A DNA stretch of 64,000 nucleotides from Pythium myriotylum (lineage: Eukaryota > Oomycota > Peronosporomycetes > Pythiales > Pythiaceae): assembly GCA_023091665.1 (NCBI GenBank), contig JALJCQ010000017.1, forward strand, positions 3,213,501 to 3,277,500, read 5' to 3'. The notes under the pieces were generated by a model, which was not told the origin of the DNA, did no database searches, and saw only the letters and a list, made by a program, of their open reading frames with translations. The translations under genes were made by a program, and so were the position numbers. Within the stretch, counting starts at the first letter, position 1. The number at the start of each line of letters is the position of its first letter. This document shows positions 10,315-19,373 of this stretch, piece by piece.

Positions 10315-10360
10315 GGAGAGTAATTGCACTTAATAGACTTCACCTTCATCATCATCATGT
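10315..10360 (+). repeat. Retroelement 3' tail with (CAT)n
   Basis: Just after the RNase H remnant comes ctattagaggagagtaattgc, then aatagacttcac and four CAT/ATC units. The same order recurs at 44029-44076 and, on the other strand, at about 55900-55960 beside the second RNase H remnant. I read it as the 3' end of that element family. Confidence 0.55.
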
Positions 10361-10552
10361 GTGCGACGCCTTCCATACATGTACTGGCTCTACAAGCACT
10401 CTCCCCCCTCGTGGGGGCCCGAAATCCCGACGCCTACTTCTTGGGCTCCCAAGATCCAGTCCAAGGTTCCAAGGTGCGATTTTCGAGTTCCAGTCGCCGT
10501 GTTGTTCAACGCTCAAGCAGCCAGCCAAGCAAGACGTCCGAAGGCGTTAAGC

Positions 10553-10644
10553 AGTCCCAGTACAGATAGGAGCTCAAGTTGTAAGAATAGGGTGCCGGGT
10601 TCAGGCTATTAGGACACATTTATTGCGACCAATGGACCTTACAT
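10553..10644 (+). repeat. Dispersed repeat, copy related to 43968-44060
   Basis: The block starting agtcccagtaca, then ggctattagga, and ending near accaatggaccttac matches 43968-44060 in order and spacing with scattered mismatches. It ends about 14 nt before the right arm of the large inverted repeat. It probably derives from the same retroelement 3' end as the RNase H remnant. Confidence 0.5.
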
Positions 10645-10657
10645 GCAACAACAATCC

Positions 10658-12836
10658 ACAAGCACTCTCCAAAACGACAATCACTCTTCTCAAATGTGAG
10701 ATATATCACTTTGTGGAGGTACCTCGAATTACTGCAACGACAAGATGACTTCGGATCAAACATTGCCTCGTCACAGCATATCCGATACATCACACTTCAT
10801 GCACCGCACATCAACGAAGCATCGTCGAATGTTCGCTTCGGTGCTATCAAGGTGTGTACAGTTTCGACCTCTCATGCACAGTTCAACGAAACGGGAAGAA
10901 TCACACCGCCAGCGACATGGCTTTCCATCAGTCTCCCACTACTCCACTCGCGCAAGCTCACTCGATTCAGAGCCCACTCTACTCCGCTTTACTCCTCCCC
11001 TTTGACTTCGACCTCGACTTCGACTTCGACTTGGACTTGGACTTGGACCTCCTCTTTCTCATTCGCCTATTTACCCTGGTCTGCTCAAGGGGTCTTCTCG
11101 CCATGTGGAAGACCACGCTCCTCCCCCTCTGCTGCACGAGGCGACCACAGTCGACGACGCGTTGCACTCACCACGCAGCCAACCCGCCAACTTCTGACTC
11201 CACCTCGACGTTGCAAGACCAACAAGACCACGCTGCTCGCAACCAATCGTCAGCACAAGACTCTCTTATTCCTAGTTCATCACCACCGTGTGACGGAGAG
11301 ACTGGAGCTGCGGTTGCCACTGAGGCGGGGGCTGGGGTTGAAGCCGAAACTGAAGTTGTGGCTGTGGCTGTGGCTGCGGCTGGAGATGACTGCGGGGATG
11401 AAGGTGAGGATGACGGTGAGTGTGAGCATGCGAGCGAAGACGGGAGCGAGGACAAGAATGAGGACGGTGGCGACGATGGCGATAGCGATGGCGATGGCGA
11501 GAATCCTCATTTGCCAGGTTCCAGCGACTTGTATCAGTTGACAGAGGGCGAAGAGTGGGCTTACAATCGTCTCGAGTTTATCTGCGAAATCATGGAGAGA
11601 GTCAACGAGCTCCGTGAGCTGAAAGACAATGGCTCGCCCCTCTCTCCATCAAAGCTTTGTGACATCGTGGCGAACGGCCTGTGGCGACATCGCATGCACC
11701 CAGACGGAGTCAGCTATACCGACGTCCCCCCAGTTGGTCTCTTCACGCCGGAGCAGTGGCAGTTCGTTCGAGACGTCGCCCTCCACTGCGAGTCCGTTCG
11801 ATGTCGATCCCAGAAACCCCGCGCCCATCTTGACCTCTCCGACGAACAGATCGATTTCTTGGAAGATCTCGAACACGCGATGCTCCGACCGTTAAGCGCG
11901 GCGTTTCATCGTCTCCATCCCGACATCTTTCGCCGCTGGTTGCCAATCGGCTTCGACGGGGTGTACAATCCTGCTGTTGCCATCTCACAAAACCACCATG
12001 AAGATGACCTGGTGGACGGGAGTCTATTCGGTGTCTCGGTGGACTCGACCACAGCCCACATGGTGCAGGGCGAAATCTTTGACTCGAACCGCGGCCTCTA
12101 CTACTTCTCGTTCGATGTGCGGCGGTCCGTGTCACAACTCAAGGAGACCCTAGCGCCGATGTTACCTTCAGACACGAAGGTCACGTGGCGTGCGGCGCAA
12201 CGATCCCTGATTTCGTACAACGTGGGGTATTGGCGACGCTCGGCTGCGTTCTCACTCGACGACTGGGATAGTCGCGCGTCCGTGACAGTGGCAGCGGCGT
12301 TGGCAACAGCGCTTGGATTGGAGCCTGAGACCGTCGAGGAAGGAGTCTCCGACGTCGCTCTGATGGTCAGTTCGGAAGCCATACCGAAGAAGCAAAAATG
12401 GGTGTATGAACGAGATGAATGCAACCGACCCGACAAAGCCGAGAAACGATTGTGTGAAGACAGCATCCGAGCGATCTTGCGAGCCATCAAAACGGCCTAC
12501 ACCTTTCCGCTCTTCAGACCCCCCATGGCCATGCACGTGGTCCGCACGGCTATGGAAGAATTTAGAACGGGCCACAATTGGGCCCTGACCACATTTTGGA
12601 CCATAGTTTTTTGGGCCATGTTTTGGACCACAAATGGCGCGAATGTGCGTGTGGAAACATGAGTACTTGCGATGACATTGAGGTGCATGAAATCATCCGC
12701 ATGGATACATACACAGCGCGCTGTCCAGTTTCGACGGCATTATAGGAGACATGACTCTGGGGGAGGCACTGATTCGCATTACGGGCATGGCAGGCCCTGT
12801 GAATGGGAGTGATGTGTACTTGATGGTCGTCACTTC
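10658..12836. repeat. Right arm of large inverted repeat
   Basis: Reverse complement of 7229-9407. The homology ends at about 12836, inside the coding-like block that begins MTLGEALIRITG. On the left that block continues into further coding-like sequence; here it runs into unrelated sequence and stops. The right arm therefore looks like the derived copy. Confidence 0.95.
10917..12662 (+). CDS. Hypothetical 581-aa protein, copy 2
   Basis: Same sequence as the minus-strand ORF at 7403-9148, in opposite orientation, so the two copies point away from each other across a 1250-bp spacer. The first in-frame ATG is at 10917 and the stop is TGA at 12660-12662. Identity extends across at least 250 nt upstream of the ATG, so any promoter there is shared by both. 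The acidic low-complexity segment of about residues 130-190 comes from GAT/GAG/GGC triplets. No family is recognised. Two intact identical copies argue either for very recent duplication, for conversion between arms, or for an assembly artefact. Confidence 0.6.
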   Translation: MAFHQSPTTPLAQAHSIQSPLYSALLLPFDFDLDFDFDLDLDLDLLFLIRLFTLVCSRGLLAMWKTTLLPLCCTRRPQSTTRCTHHAANPPTSDSTSTLQDQQDHAARNQSSAQDSLIPSSSPPCDGETGAAVATEAGAGVEAETEVVAVAVAAAGDDCGDEGEDDGECEHASEDGSEDKNEDGGDDGDSDGDGENPHLPGSSDLYQLTEGEEWAYNRLEFICEIMERVNELRELKDNGSPLSPSKLCDIVANGLWRHRMHPDGVSYTDVPPVGLFTPEQWQFVRDVALHCESVRCRSQKPRAHLDLSDEQIDFLEDLEHAMLRPLSAAFHRLHPDIFRRWLPIGFDGVYNPAVAISQNHHEDDLVDGSLFGVSVDSTTAHMVQGEIFDSNRGLYYFSFDVRRSVSQLKETLAPMLPSDTKVTWRAAQRSLISYNVGYWRRSAAFSLDDWDSRASVTVAAALATALGLEPETVEEGVSDVALMVSSEAIPKKQKWVYERDECNRPDKAEKRLCEDSIRAILRAIKTAYTFPLFRPPMAMHVVRTAMEEFRTGHNWALTTFWTIVFWAMFWTTNGANVRVET

Positions 12837-12858
12837 GAAGAAACTCGGCCTGTTGTGA
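12751..12858 (+). pseudogene. Truncated copy of the 7.3-kb gene block
   Basis: A 35-codon frame (ATG 12751, TGA 12856-12858) begins with the same 18 residues as the minus-strand block ending near 7314 (MTLGEALIRITGMAGPVN), then diverges at about 12836 and stops. It is a by-product of the inverted duplication, not a gene. Confidence 0.6.
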
Positions 12859-13013
12859 ACACGTAACAATGGTGCTGGATTCGAGAGACCTGTGAGATGC
12901 TATATATGTTCACCCGAGAAGCTCTCCTAGCGACGATTCCCATACGATAATGCCTCGGAAACACAATAAATTCTCGGAGCATCTCCCACTCCATATCTTG
13001 TGGAAGATCCTCG

Positions 13014-14621
13014 ATGCCGACAGCCTGCGGCCTCGTCGTGGAGGTGCGCGGCGCCTCCGTCTCTCTCGCTACCGCACACGAACACTCGGACGTGTTGCGC
13101 GACGCACAGAACGCAGCAGTGTACTCGCTCGCCTCTCCGACGTTCTGGAGTGGCCTACCGCCGGAGATTCCTCTCGCTGACGCCGTGCGTCTCACGCAAG
13201 AATTCTTCACGAGCGGGCAGGTAGAAGAAGACCGCGAGCGACTGGGAAGCTCGCTCACGTGCTTGATTCGTGGACTCAAAGGCTTCGCAGAGGCTCAACA
13301 AGAGCACGACGTCGTGCGCGTCGCGGTGGTTCTTCCGGCCTGGTTCTCGGATGAATCACGAGCTCTCCTTTCGTCCCGACGGGAACACGTCGGGGTCGAA
13401 GATCTCCGATCGCTCCGCTCTACGTCCATGGCTCTGTTCGCGAACGAGCTCCATCAAAAATATGACGGCGAGGGTCCCATTGGAAGAACGGTCGTCGTGG
13501 AGATCCGTCGCCGAGAGGTGTTCGTCGAGGCGATTGTCATTGAGGAAGAGATCCTTGAGCCCCTCACATCGAGTTATATACCAGTAAAGGAGATTGCGAC
13601 GGCTGACGAGATCTGTTCAACTGTTGCTGCAGCGGTGAATCGTGTGCTGGCTGTGACTTCGTTTTCACCGGAGGATGTGGATGAGGTCGTCGTCACTGAT
13701 GAGCGCAACGAGTCACAGCGAGAGCAAACCGTTCGTCTCATCAGAGCGAAATTCCCCAAGGTGACAGTTTTCGACAATTCGTACAAAGTGCTTTTGCGTG
13801 GAGCGATGCGAGTGATGTCGAATTTTTTTGTGCCTTCCGACCCATCATCGATGTGCATCTTCTCATTGGCGTGTTTGACTCTCGGCGTGGAGACGTACGG
13901 TGGTGTGATGACGCCGATCGTGTTGCGAAACATGAGACTTCCCACGCGCCAGACACTCCAAGTGCGAGTGAACGTAATCGGCGGTACTGATTTCATCCGT
14001 CTGCGCTTTTTCGAAGGAGAACGGGTGTTTGCTCGTGACAACACTGCTATCGCGACGCTGCAGGTCGATAATCTCGAGGTCGGTCAGCACAAGATCCAGA
14101 TATGCGTCGAGATGGAGTCCGATTATCACTTCACCATTAAGGCAAATGTCGTTGATCAGTCCGCGGAGTTGGGCTTGACGTCGCAAGTTTCGGTGCGAAG
14201 CTCAGTGACTGACATGAGTGCAAACGAGCTGAACGAATATTTTGAAGATCTTCAGAGGATACCAAGTGCTAATACTGAGGACGCGACTCGCCAGGCTGTT
14301 GAATCGTATATTTGTACCATGTCTCTCCTCGACTGTGCTATTCAGCTCACACACAGATCCATGCCAGCGGTTGGCTCACCTTCCCAGGAGATTTTCCCTT
14401 TTAGACACCGTGTGATCCGTGCACCTCATGATGAGGCATTCTACAGCAAGCTGGTGGAAGTTGTTGATGAAGTTGACTGGCCGGATCGTAAGTCAATCGG
14501 AAGGCTTACCCACGATACTTTGCTCGACAGGTTGTGTGGAGGAATTGCAAGCGAGTCGACCAAGACTTCACTTTGTTTATACTGCGCGTCTCGAAAAGCG
14601 TCTGTAACGCAACACGTCTGA
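13014..14621 (+). CDS. Degenerate HSP70-like protein
   Basis: A 535-aa single-exon ORF. The middle and C-terminal parts follow the HSP70 plan. SLACLTLGVETYGGVMTPIV corresponds to the start of the substrate-binding domain. VRVAVVLPAWFSDESRALL corresponds to the AVITVPAYF strand, and a helical lid follows. In the ATPase domain the nucleotide-binding motifs are gone: the usual GIDLGTT position reads VVEVRGASV, the DLGGGTFD position reads EIRRREVFV, and the GGSTRIP position reads DERNESQ. It should therefore not bind or hydrolyse ATP in the normal way. The frame is intact, which argues for retained function as a non-ATPase client-binding protein, though recent decay is possible. It lies 180 bp outside the large inverted repeat. 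Confidence 0.75.
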   Translation: MPTACGLVVEVRGASVSLATAHEHSDVLRDAQNAAVYSLASPTFWSGLPPEIPLADAVRLTQEFFTSGQVEEDRERLGSSLTCLIRGLKGFAEAQQEHDVVRVAVVLPAWFSDESRALLSSRREHVGVEDLRSLRSTSMALFANELHQKYDGEGPIGRTVVVEIRRREVFVEAIVIEEEILEPLTSSYIPVKEIATADEICSTVAAAVNRVLAVTSFSPEDVDEVVVTDERNESQREQTVRLIRAKFPKVTVFDNSYKVLLRGAMRVMSNFFVPSDPSSMCIFSLACLTLGVETYGGVMTPIVLRNMRLPTRQTLQVRVNVIGGTDFIRLRFFEGERVFARDNTAIATLQVDNLEVGQHKIQICVEMESDYHFTIKANVVDQSAELGLTSQVSVRSSVTDMSANELNEYFEDLQRIPSANTEDATRQAVESYICTMSLLDCAIQLTHRSMPAVGSPSQEIFPFRHRVIRAPHDEAFYSKLVEVVDEVDWPDRKSIGRLTHDTLLDRLCGGIASESTKTSLCLYCASRKASVTQHV

Positions 14622-14972
14622 TCTGGCATTCGCACTGGATCGCGCTGTCGTTTTTCCTTGACTCTCGTGATAATAATCCTGAGAAAGGAGTTCACGCATC
14701 TTCGTCAGCACCGGACGGCTTTGCTTCATGGTTGGGAATGCATCATGACGGCCGAGTCCTTTGCAGATGCCGTATATTTTCGCAAGGTGGAGAGCAGTGT
14801 TATTGGTTCCCACCCTGTCTAGCGGAGGAGGTCATTTCACTGTGCTCAATTCCTCAACCAAGGCGTTCGTAAGATATGAGGGAAGGTCATGCTATATTTG
14901 AACATCCGCTCTCATGAGTTTCCTCGGTGAGTTACAAACGGTCTCGATCGTCACTCGCCTTGTCCACTCGAG
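14622..14972. other. Intergenic, 350 bp
   Basis: Between the HSP70-like gene and the membrane protein gene, both on the + strand. No gene or clear repeat is seen. It must hold the 3' end of the first and the promoter of the second. Confidence 0.4.
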
Positions 14973-16508
14973 ATGTCACCACGGAGCTCTGACTCCACCA
15001 ACCTGGCATCGGCAGCTTCACAACATATCGCTGACTCACGACGTCTCAAAGCCGCGCGGTATTCAGTGTCCAAGTGTAAGGCGTTTGCAGAATACCGCAG
15101 ATCCGCCTCAAGCCTCAGGATCCTCGCCGTCATCGTGCTCACACTCCTTCCTGCTCTTGGGTTCACGCTACTTCCACCTCTGATACACTTGCACGATCCA
15201 AATGAAGGCTACAAAGCAAACTGCCTCTCTTTTCTGACACACTTCACGATCGCCATCACACTTACGACGATTGCCTCCACCATAACCTACCGAGCCGACG
15301 CCGACATCTCCCACGACGACTACTCGACAGCAACGGTCATGGTCACGTCCTTGCTCACCTCTCTCTGGCTTGTGCTTTGTTCGTGGGTCGGTATAGCAGC
15401 ATGGAGATTTCCGATCCCTTTCCACGTGACGCTTGTGTACGTCCCAGGCCTCGTTGGGTTTACGTTTGTCCACTACATGGTGCTGCGCACACGGCTACAC
15501 GCATCCACTGTGTTTCAGAAGCAAATCGCTGGGTATCTTCCTTGTTTCGCGATTTATGCCGGACAAATGGTGATCTACCCAGCGTACTCGGCTGCATATC
15601 ATGCCTCAGACGAGTGGCTTAAGGTCGTCTTGACCCTGTTTTTCCCCTTGGTGAAATACAGCCTCAAGAGGTCTATCCGAAAATTCTCAGATCCAACGCT
15701 TGAGCAGTCTGAGGAGATGATCGTGGGCAGTATCGAGATCGCTGCGACGGTGTACCAGTCGATGATCATGCAGTCAACGCCGTCCACGATCGTGACGGTT
15801 CTCATCATCGGCGTCGACGTCGTCCAGGGCGTTGTTGAAATTCGGCACATGATGGACAAGCACTCGGTCGTCGCGCAGGAAAATATTATTGTGACAGCTA
15901 TTCACCATCTTGAGCACTGGGACTTGAGCGATGAGAAACTGGACCAACAGCTCACCAGCTACGGATCTCCCAAAAAATCGTCACTACGGATGATCATCCC
16001 GCACGGGGCTGTCGCCCCAACGCTCATCGACAAGCGCCGCGTAACATCGGGAGCCGAACAGAGGAAGAAGATTGTCGTTGTCCATGCGCTCGAGATCCTT
16101 CAAGCGGCCGAGAAGATCTTGCTTGTGGAGTATATTGAAATCGTCGTGCCCGTGGTCAACGGAATCTACCTTGTTGTAGCCTCGCAACTCCACTCGGCCG
16201 TGTACAACACATCGATCGCCGAGTTTTACTTTCATCCTGGTCGCCTCGTGCCGGCGCAACTCTCACTGGCATTGTATGTCGATCTCCAGGTACTAAGCCT
16301 TGTCGTCATCGCCATTTTCATGCGCTTGCGGTTCCAGCTGCCACCGTTGACGCTCCTATTATTCCATCTTGAGCGCCACGCATGGTCGTTCCAGGGCAAG
16401 ATGGTTTCGTGGTTCTCGCTGTTGCTCCAATTCTCGCTACTACATTACGGCACCGATTTTTCCTTCCGCTTTCGCTTCCGTGTGCCAACTGCTGACGACT
16501 ACCCATAA
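14973..16508 (+). CDS. Polytopic membrane protein (unknown family)
   Basis: A 511-aa ORF with about 9-10 hydrophobic spans. Clear ones are at residues about 48-72 (ILAVIVLTLLPALGFTLLPP), 85-105, 125-145, 152-172, 185-210, 215-235, 265-285, 395-415, 430-450 and 475-492. A soluble loop of about 100 residues lies between the seventh and eighth. No signal peptide; the N-terminus is Ser-rich. No transporter signature is recognised. A second copy, disabled, lies at 29490-31041 on the other strand, so the family expands locally. The living copy has no stop or frameshift, and the C-terminus (TADDYP) is the same in both. Confidence 0.8.
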   Translation: MSPRSSDSTNLASAASQHIADSRRLKAARYSVSKCKAFAEYRRSASSLRILAVIVLTLLPALGFTLLPPLIHLHDPNEGYKANCLSFLTHFTIAITLTTIASTITYRADADISHDDYSTATVMVTSLLTSLWLVLCSWVGIAAWRFPIPFHVTLVYVPGLVGFTFVHYMVLRTRLHASTVFQKQIAGYLPCFAIYAGQMVIYPAYSAAYHASDEWLKVVLTLFFPLVKYSLKRSIRKFSDPTLEQSEEMIVGSIEIAATVYQSMIMQSTPSTIVTVLIIGVDVVQGVVEIRHMMDKHSVVAQENIIVTAIHHLEHWDLSDEKLDQQLTSYGSPKKSSLRMIIPHGAVAPTLIDKRRVTSGAEQRKKIVVVHALEILQAAEKILLVEYIEIVVPVVNGIYLVVASQLHSAVYNTSIAEFYFHPGRLVPAQLSLALYVDLQVLSLVVIAIFMRLRFQLPPLTLLLFHLERHAWSFQGKMVSWFSLLLQFSLLHYGTDFSFRFRFRVPTADDYP

Positions 16509-16632
16509 CAGTATTGCAGTCGATAGGTGTACCTCATGTGCTTGTGCTTCGTGACTGTTGCGAGATGAACTGTGTGCTTCACGGACAATTACTGTCTTTA
16601 TCCGATGCAGCATATCTCCGTTGCAAGTAATT

Positions 16633-18861
16633 TCAGCGCGGTTTTGTCGCTTGCATCCTGATCCAGACGCGTCTACGCCATGGCTTGTCGGTCGAGTCAC
16701 CATCAAGAGACTGAAGTGTCTCCGAGTTTTCATAAGGGTCTATACAGATTCTACGAAGCGCTGAGCTTGTGGCAAACTCGATAATGTTTTGAAGCACGTC
16801 TCGATCAACAAGACGAACTGTAGGACTGACAACGGCATTCGTAAAGACGCTGAGGAAAGCTCTAACCGCCGACTGGCTGAACTTGATGTCCACCCACAGG
16901 TCTTCTTGGCCAGTGAGTTCCAGCCCGTCCATAATATTCTTCAACCATCGGCAGCTCAACTCGTACGGGATTGGGCCGTCGTTATATCGAAGTGGAAAGG
17001 GAGAAACGTGGCACCAATGAAGATACTCTAGCAACGGAGTCTGCGTTAGCAAGTCATACAGGAATTCTCTGCACGATTTCACAGCTTGGCCACCCGACAT
17101 ACGCACACGGAATGCTCGAAGATGCCGAAGCGGAGATCCTTGCTTTGGCTCTGTTCGTGATCCGATCCGTCCAGCAAAAGGTGCCAATACGATCTCGAGC
17201 TCTTCAATTTTGTGCTTGGAAAAAATACTGTCGCCCTGTTGCTCTACTTGAACTGCAGGTGTTATCAAAACCTTAAGTGCTCCACAAGAGCGAACAATGC
17301 GCTTGAGTACGCGCGTTGTGATGTCTCGGTTGGCAGAAATGTCGAGATACCGTAGATCCGTCCCAAAGAAAGTCATCGCCTGGAGCAGGTTCTCTGGTGA
17401 TTGCGGTACTAGAAGGCGAGGGGCATATACAAACCCCTGGAGACCGGATGCGGAAGGCGTATGAGCGTCTAGCTCTGCGATGGACTTTGATCGAACCCAT
17501 CCGCGCCCGTACGCGGGCATGATAACTCCAATCCACTCGGTGCAGCTTGAAACATCGCAAGTAGAGAGGCTACACAAGTCGACTGTTGTGAATATCTCGG
17601 CTGGACACTCAAAGATGACGTCACTATCCTGATCAGGCTGTACATGTACGCTCGTGCTCGGTAGAAGACGTCCCCTTATGAAGGATTTGCTCACTGGTTC
17701 CGAGTTATCCAGAAGTGCTAGCGAATTATTTCCTTGTGCCATCTTGCTCAGGAGAAGCCCGGTCTGGGGAGGCAATGCTCCTCCTCTTAGCTCCAGGTGG
17801 CGCCACGAGGAGGTCTTGGCGAGTGGGTGGAAGACTGCGAATGCGATCCAAACAAGATCAGACGATTGAATCGGCCGTAGAAAGTTGATTGTGAGCGAAT
17901 GAAGAGTTTTTGCGAAGGGGAGGGATGTTAATAAAGCTCGGAAGCTCGCATCGTCAATGTGACTTCGTTCCAAGCAGATTGATGTTTCCTTGCCCGGACT
18001 TTGATTCTCGAGTCCCAACAACGCCCGGATCCAAGAGCTTCTACTGCAAGCTGAAACGTTGGATGTAGATATGCACATGTTCCCCACTCGTACGGGAATG
18101 CTGCCGACAAACTGTGCGAAATTATCGGCGTGCTGGTCCGATTCCAACGCTACCTCGGTCGAGATATTTATCTGTACGATTCGAACACCAAGTGATTCAG
18201 CCCTGAGAATGTCTTTGGCCTTGTTCACAAGCTGCATCACGCCAGGAAGATCAAGCTGTAACACATCTGCCGTCGGGATCTCGAGGCACAAGTCGACCGT
18301 TGGGATACATGTGCTGGGACGTTTATACTGCTTGAGTGTTGCCAGAATTTCGGCCAGTCTCTCAGTGACCTCTTCAGTGAGATGTTCACCGTTGGTCCCA
18401 AACAGCGTCACAACGTCCTCCTCTCGCCACGTGGAGCCTTCCACTGCAATCAGAAACCGCGGAAAAACATGATCCGGTTGGTCGAAGAACCCGACAGCGT
18501 CACTCACGGATGGAAGCTGCAGGCGCAATGACGCGACTGCAGGATCGCTCTGTGCTCGGGCAGGCCCAGGGTCCTGGATATCACTAATGACACGTTTCCA
18601 GAATTCCGGATTCTCGCGACCACTGTAGCCAGCACAGCGTGAGAGCATCGACCACGTGACCATGGTTGCACGCACGAGAGACGCTCGCTCGTGGCTGTTA
18701 TCGGAGACCGTGGGTGATAGCGAGACGCGAACCCACGCGTAGCTCTCCACGATGCTCCGTACAGGGCCATCACAGTCCACGACGAGCTGCACATGGCCGG
18801 CGAGCGCCTCACGCCACGCCGTCGCGACAGCATAGGCGTCTTGGTCGCTAAGAGACGCCAT
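16633..18861 (-). CDS. LRR-like hypothetical protein
   Basis: A 742-aa protein starting at ATG 18861; the frame extends four codons further but only from a TTG. The sequence is Leu-rich and irregular. Several stretches look like RNI-type leucine-rich repeats, for example LHSLTINFLRPIQSSDLVWI, DLRYLDISANRDITTRVLKR and ALRRICIDPYENSETLQSLD. No F-box, kinase or membrane span is clear. The C-terminus is basic. It is convergent with the membrane protein gene at 14973-16508, 124 bp away. Oomycete genomes carry many such lineage-specific LRR proteins of unknown role. No introns are needed. Confidence 0.7.
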   Translation of the reverse strand: MASLSDQDAYAVATAWREALAGHVQLVVDCDGPVRSIVESYAWVRVSLSPTVSDNSHERASLVRATMVTWSMLSRCAGYSGRENPEFWKRVISDIQDPGPARAQSDPAVASLRLQLPSVSDAVGFFDQPDHVFPRFLIAVEGSTWREEDVVTLFGTNGEHLTEEVTERLAEILATLKQYKRPSTCIPTVDLCLEIPTADVLQLDLPGVMQLVNKAKDILRAESLGVRIVQINISTEVALESDQHADNFAQFVGSIPVRVGNMCISTSNVSACSRSSWIRALLGLENQSPGKETSICLERSHIDDASFRALLTSLPFAKTLHSLTINFLRPIQSSDLVWIAFAVFHPLAKTSSWRHLELRGGALPPQTGLLLSKMAQGNNSLALLDNSEPVSKSFIRGRLLPSTSVHVQPDQDSDVIFECPAEIFTTVDLCSLSTCDVSSCTEWIGVIMPAYGRGWVRSKSIAELDAHTPSASGLQGFVYAPRLLVPQSPENLLQAMTFFGTDLRYLDISANRDITTRVLKRIVRSCGALKVLITPAVQVEQQGDSIFSKHKIEELEIVLAPFAGRIGSRTEPKQGSPLRHLRAFRVRMSGGQAVKSCREFLYDLLTQTPLLEYLHWCHVSPFPLRYNDGPIPYELSCRWLKNIMDGLELTGQEDLWVDIKFSQSAVRAFLSVFTNAVVSPTVRLVDRDVLQNIIEFATSSALRRICIDPYENSETLQSLDGDSTDKPWRRRVWIRMQATKPR

Positions 18862-19373
18862 TCTTCCCGACAACTGAAGAAGGCAGCACAGTACCGGCTT
18901 CTACCGGTTTCGCTGACGAATCTGTGACGTGGGACAAGATCGCCCTGTCACCCTGTCACAGATTCGCAGAGGGCAGGTTGAAACGCTGCAGATGATGTTG
19001 CTTCCACTGGCGTGCTAAGGCAGACCAGCAGGGCCATCCCAGCGTCGTGTCTTGCCGACGTGAGTACGGTACTGTACGCACAGCGTGGGCCAGATCGACG
19101 ACAAGATCGACTTTCGCAAACAGGCCCGACTGGATCACTGATGATTCGTCCTGATTGCGGGTCGGTCCAGGTGGGAATCCATCATCCGCTTGGAAAGCCG
19201 CCGCGACGGTCGTCCTCGCGCCGCGTAGACGACAAACCGTTCGTCTGTATCTTCGAGTGTCTCTATGACTCGAAGAGAGCTAGGATGGCTTTCCGTTCGC
19301 CTAATGGGTGAGGGGGTCCCTTGCCTAGATCCCGAGCTGCCATTATCCAATCTGCTGGTCTCCTCTCGCAAGG
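18862..19373. other. Intergenic, divergent promoter region
   Basis: About 510 bp separating the divergent LRR-like gene and the thioesterase gene. A tgacagattcgc/gaatctgtgac pair near 18918-18968 forms an imperfect inverted repeat. Nothing else is recognised. Confidence 0.4.
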
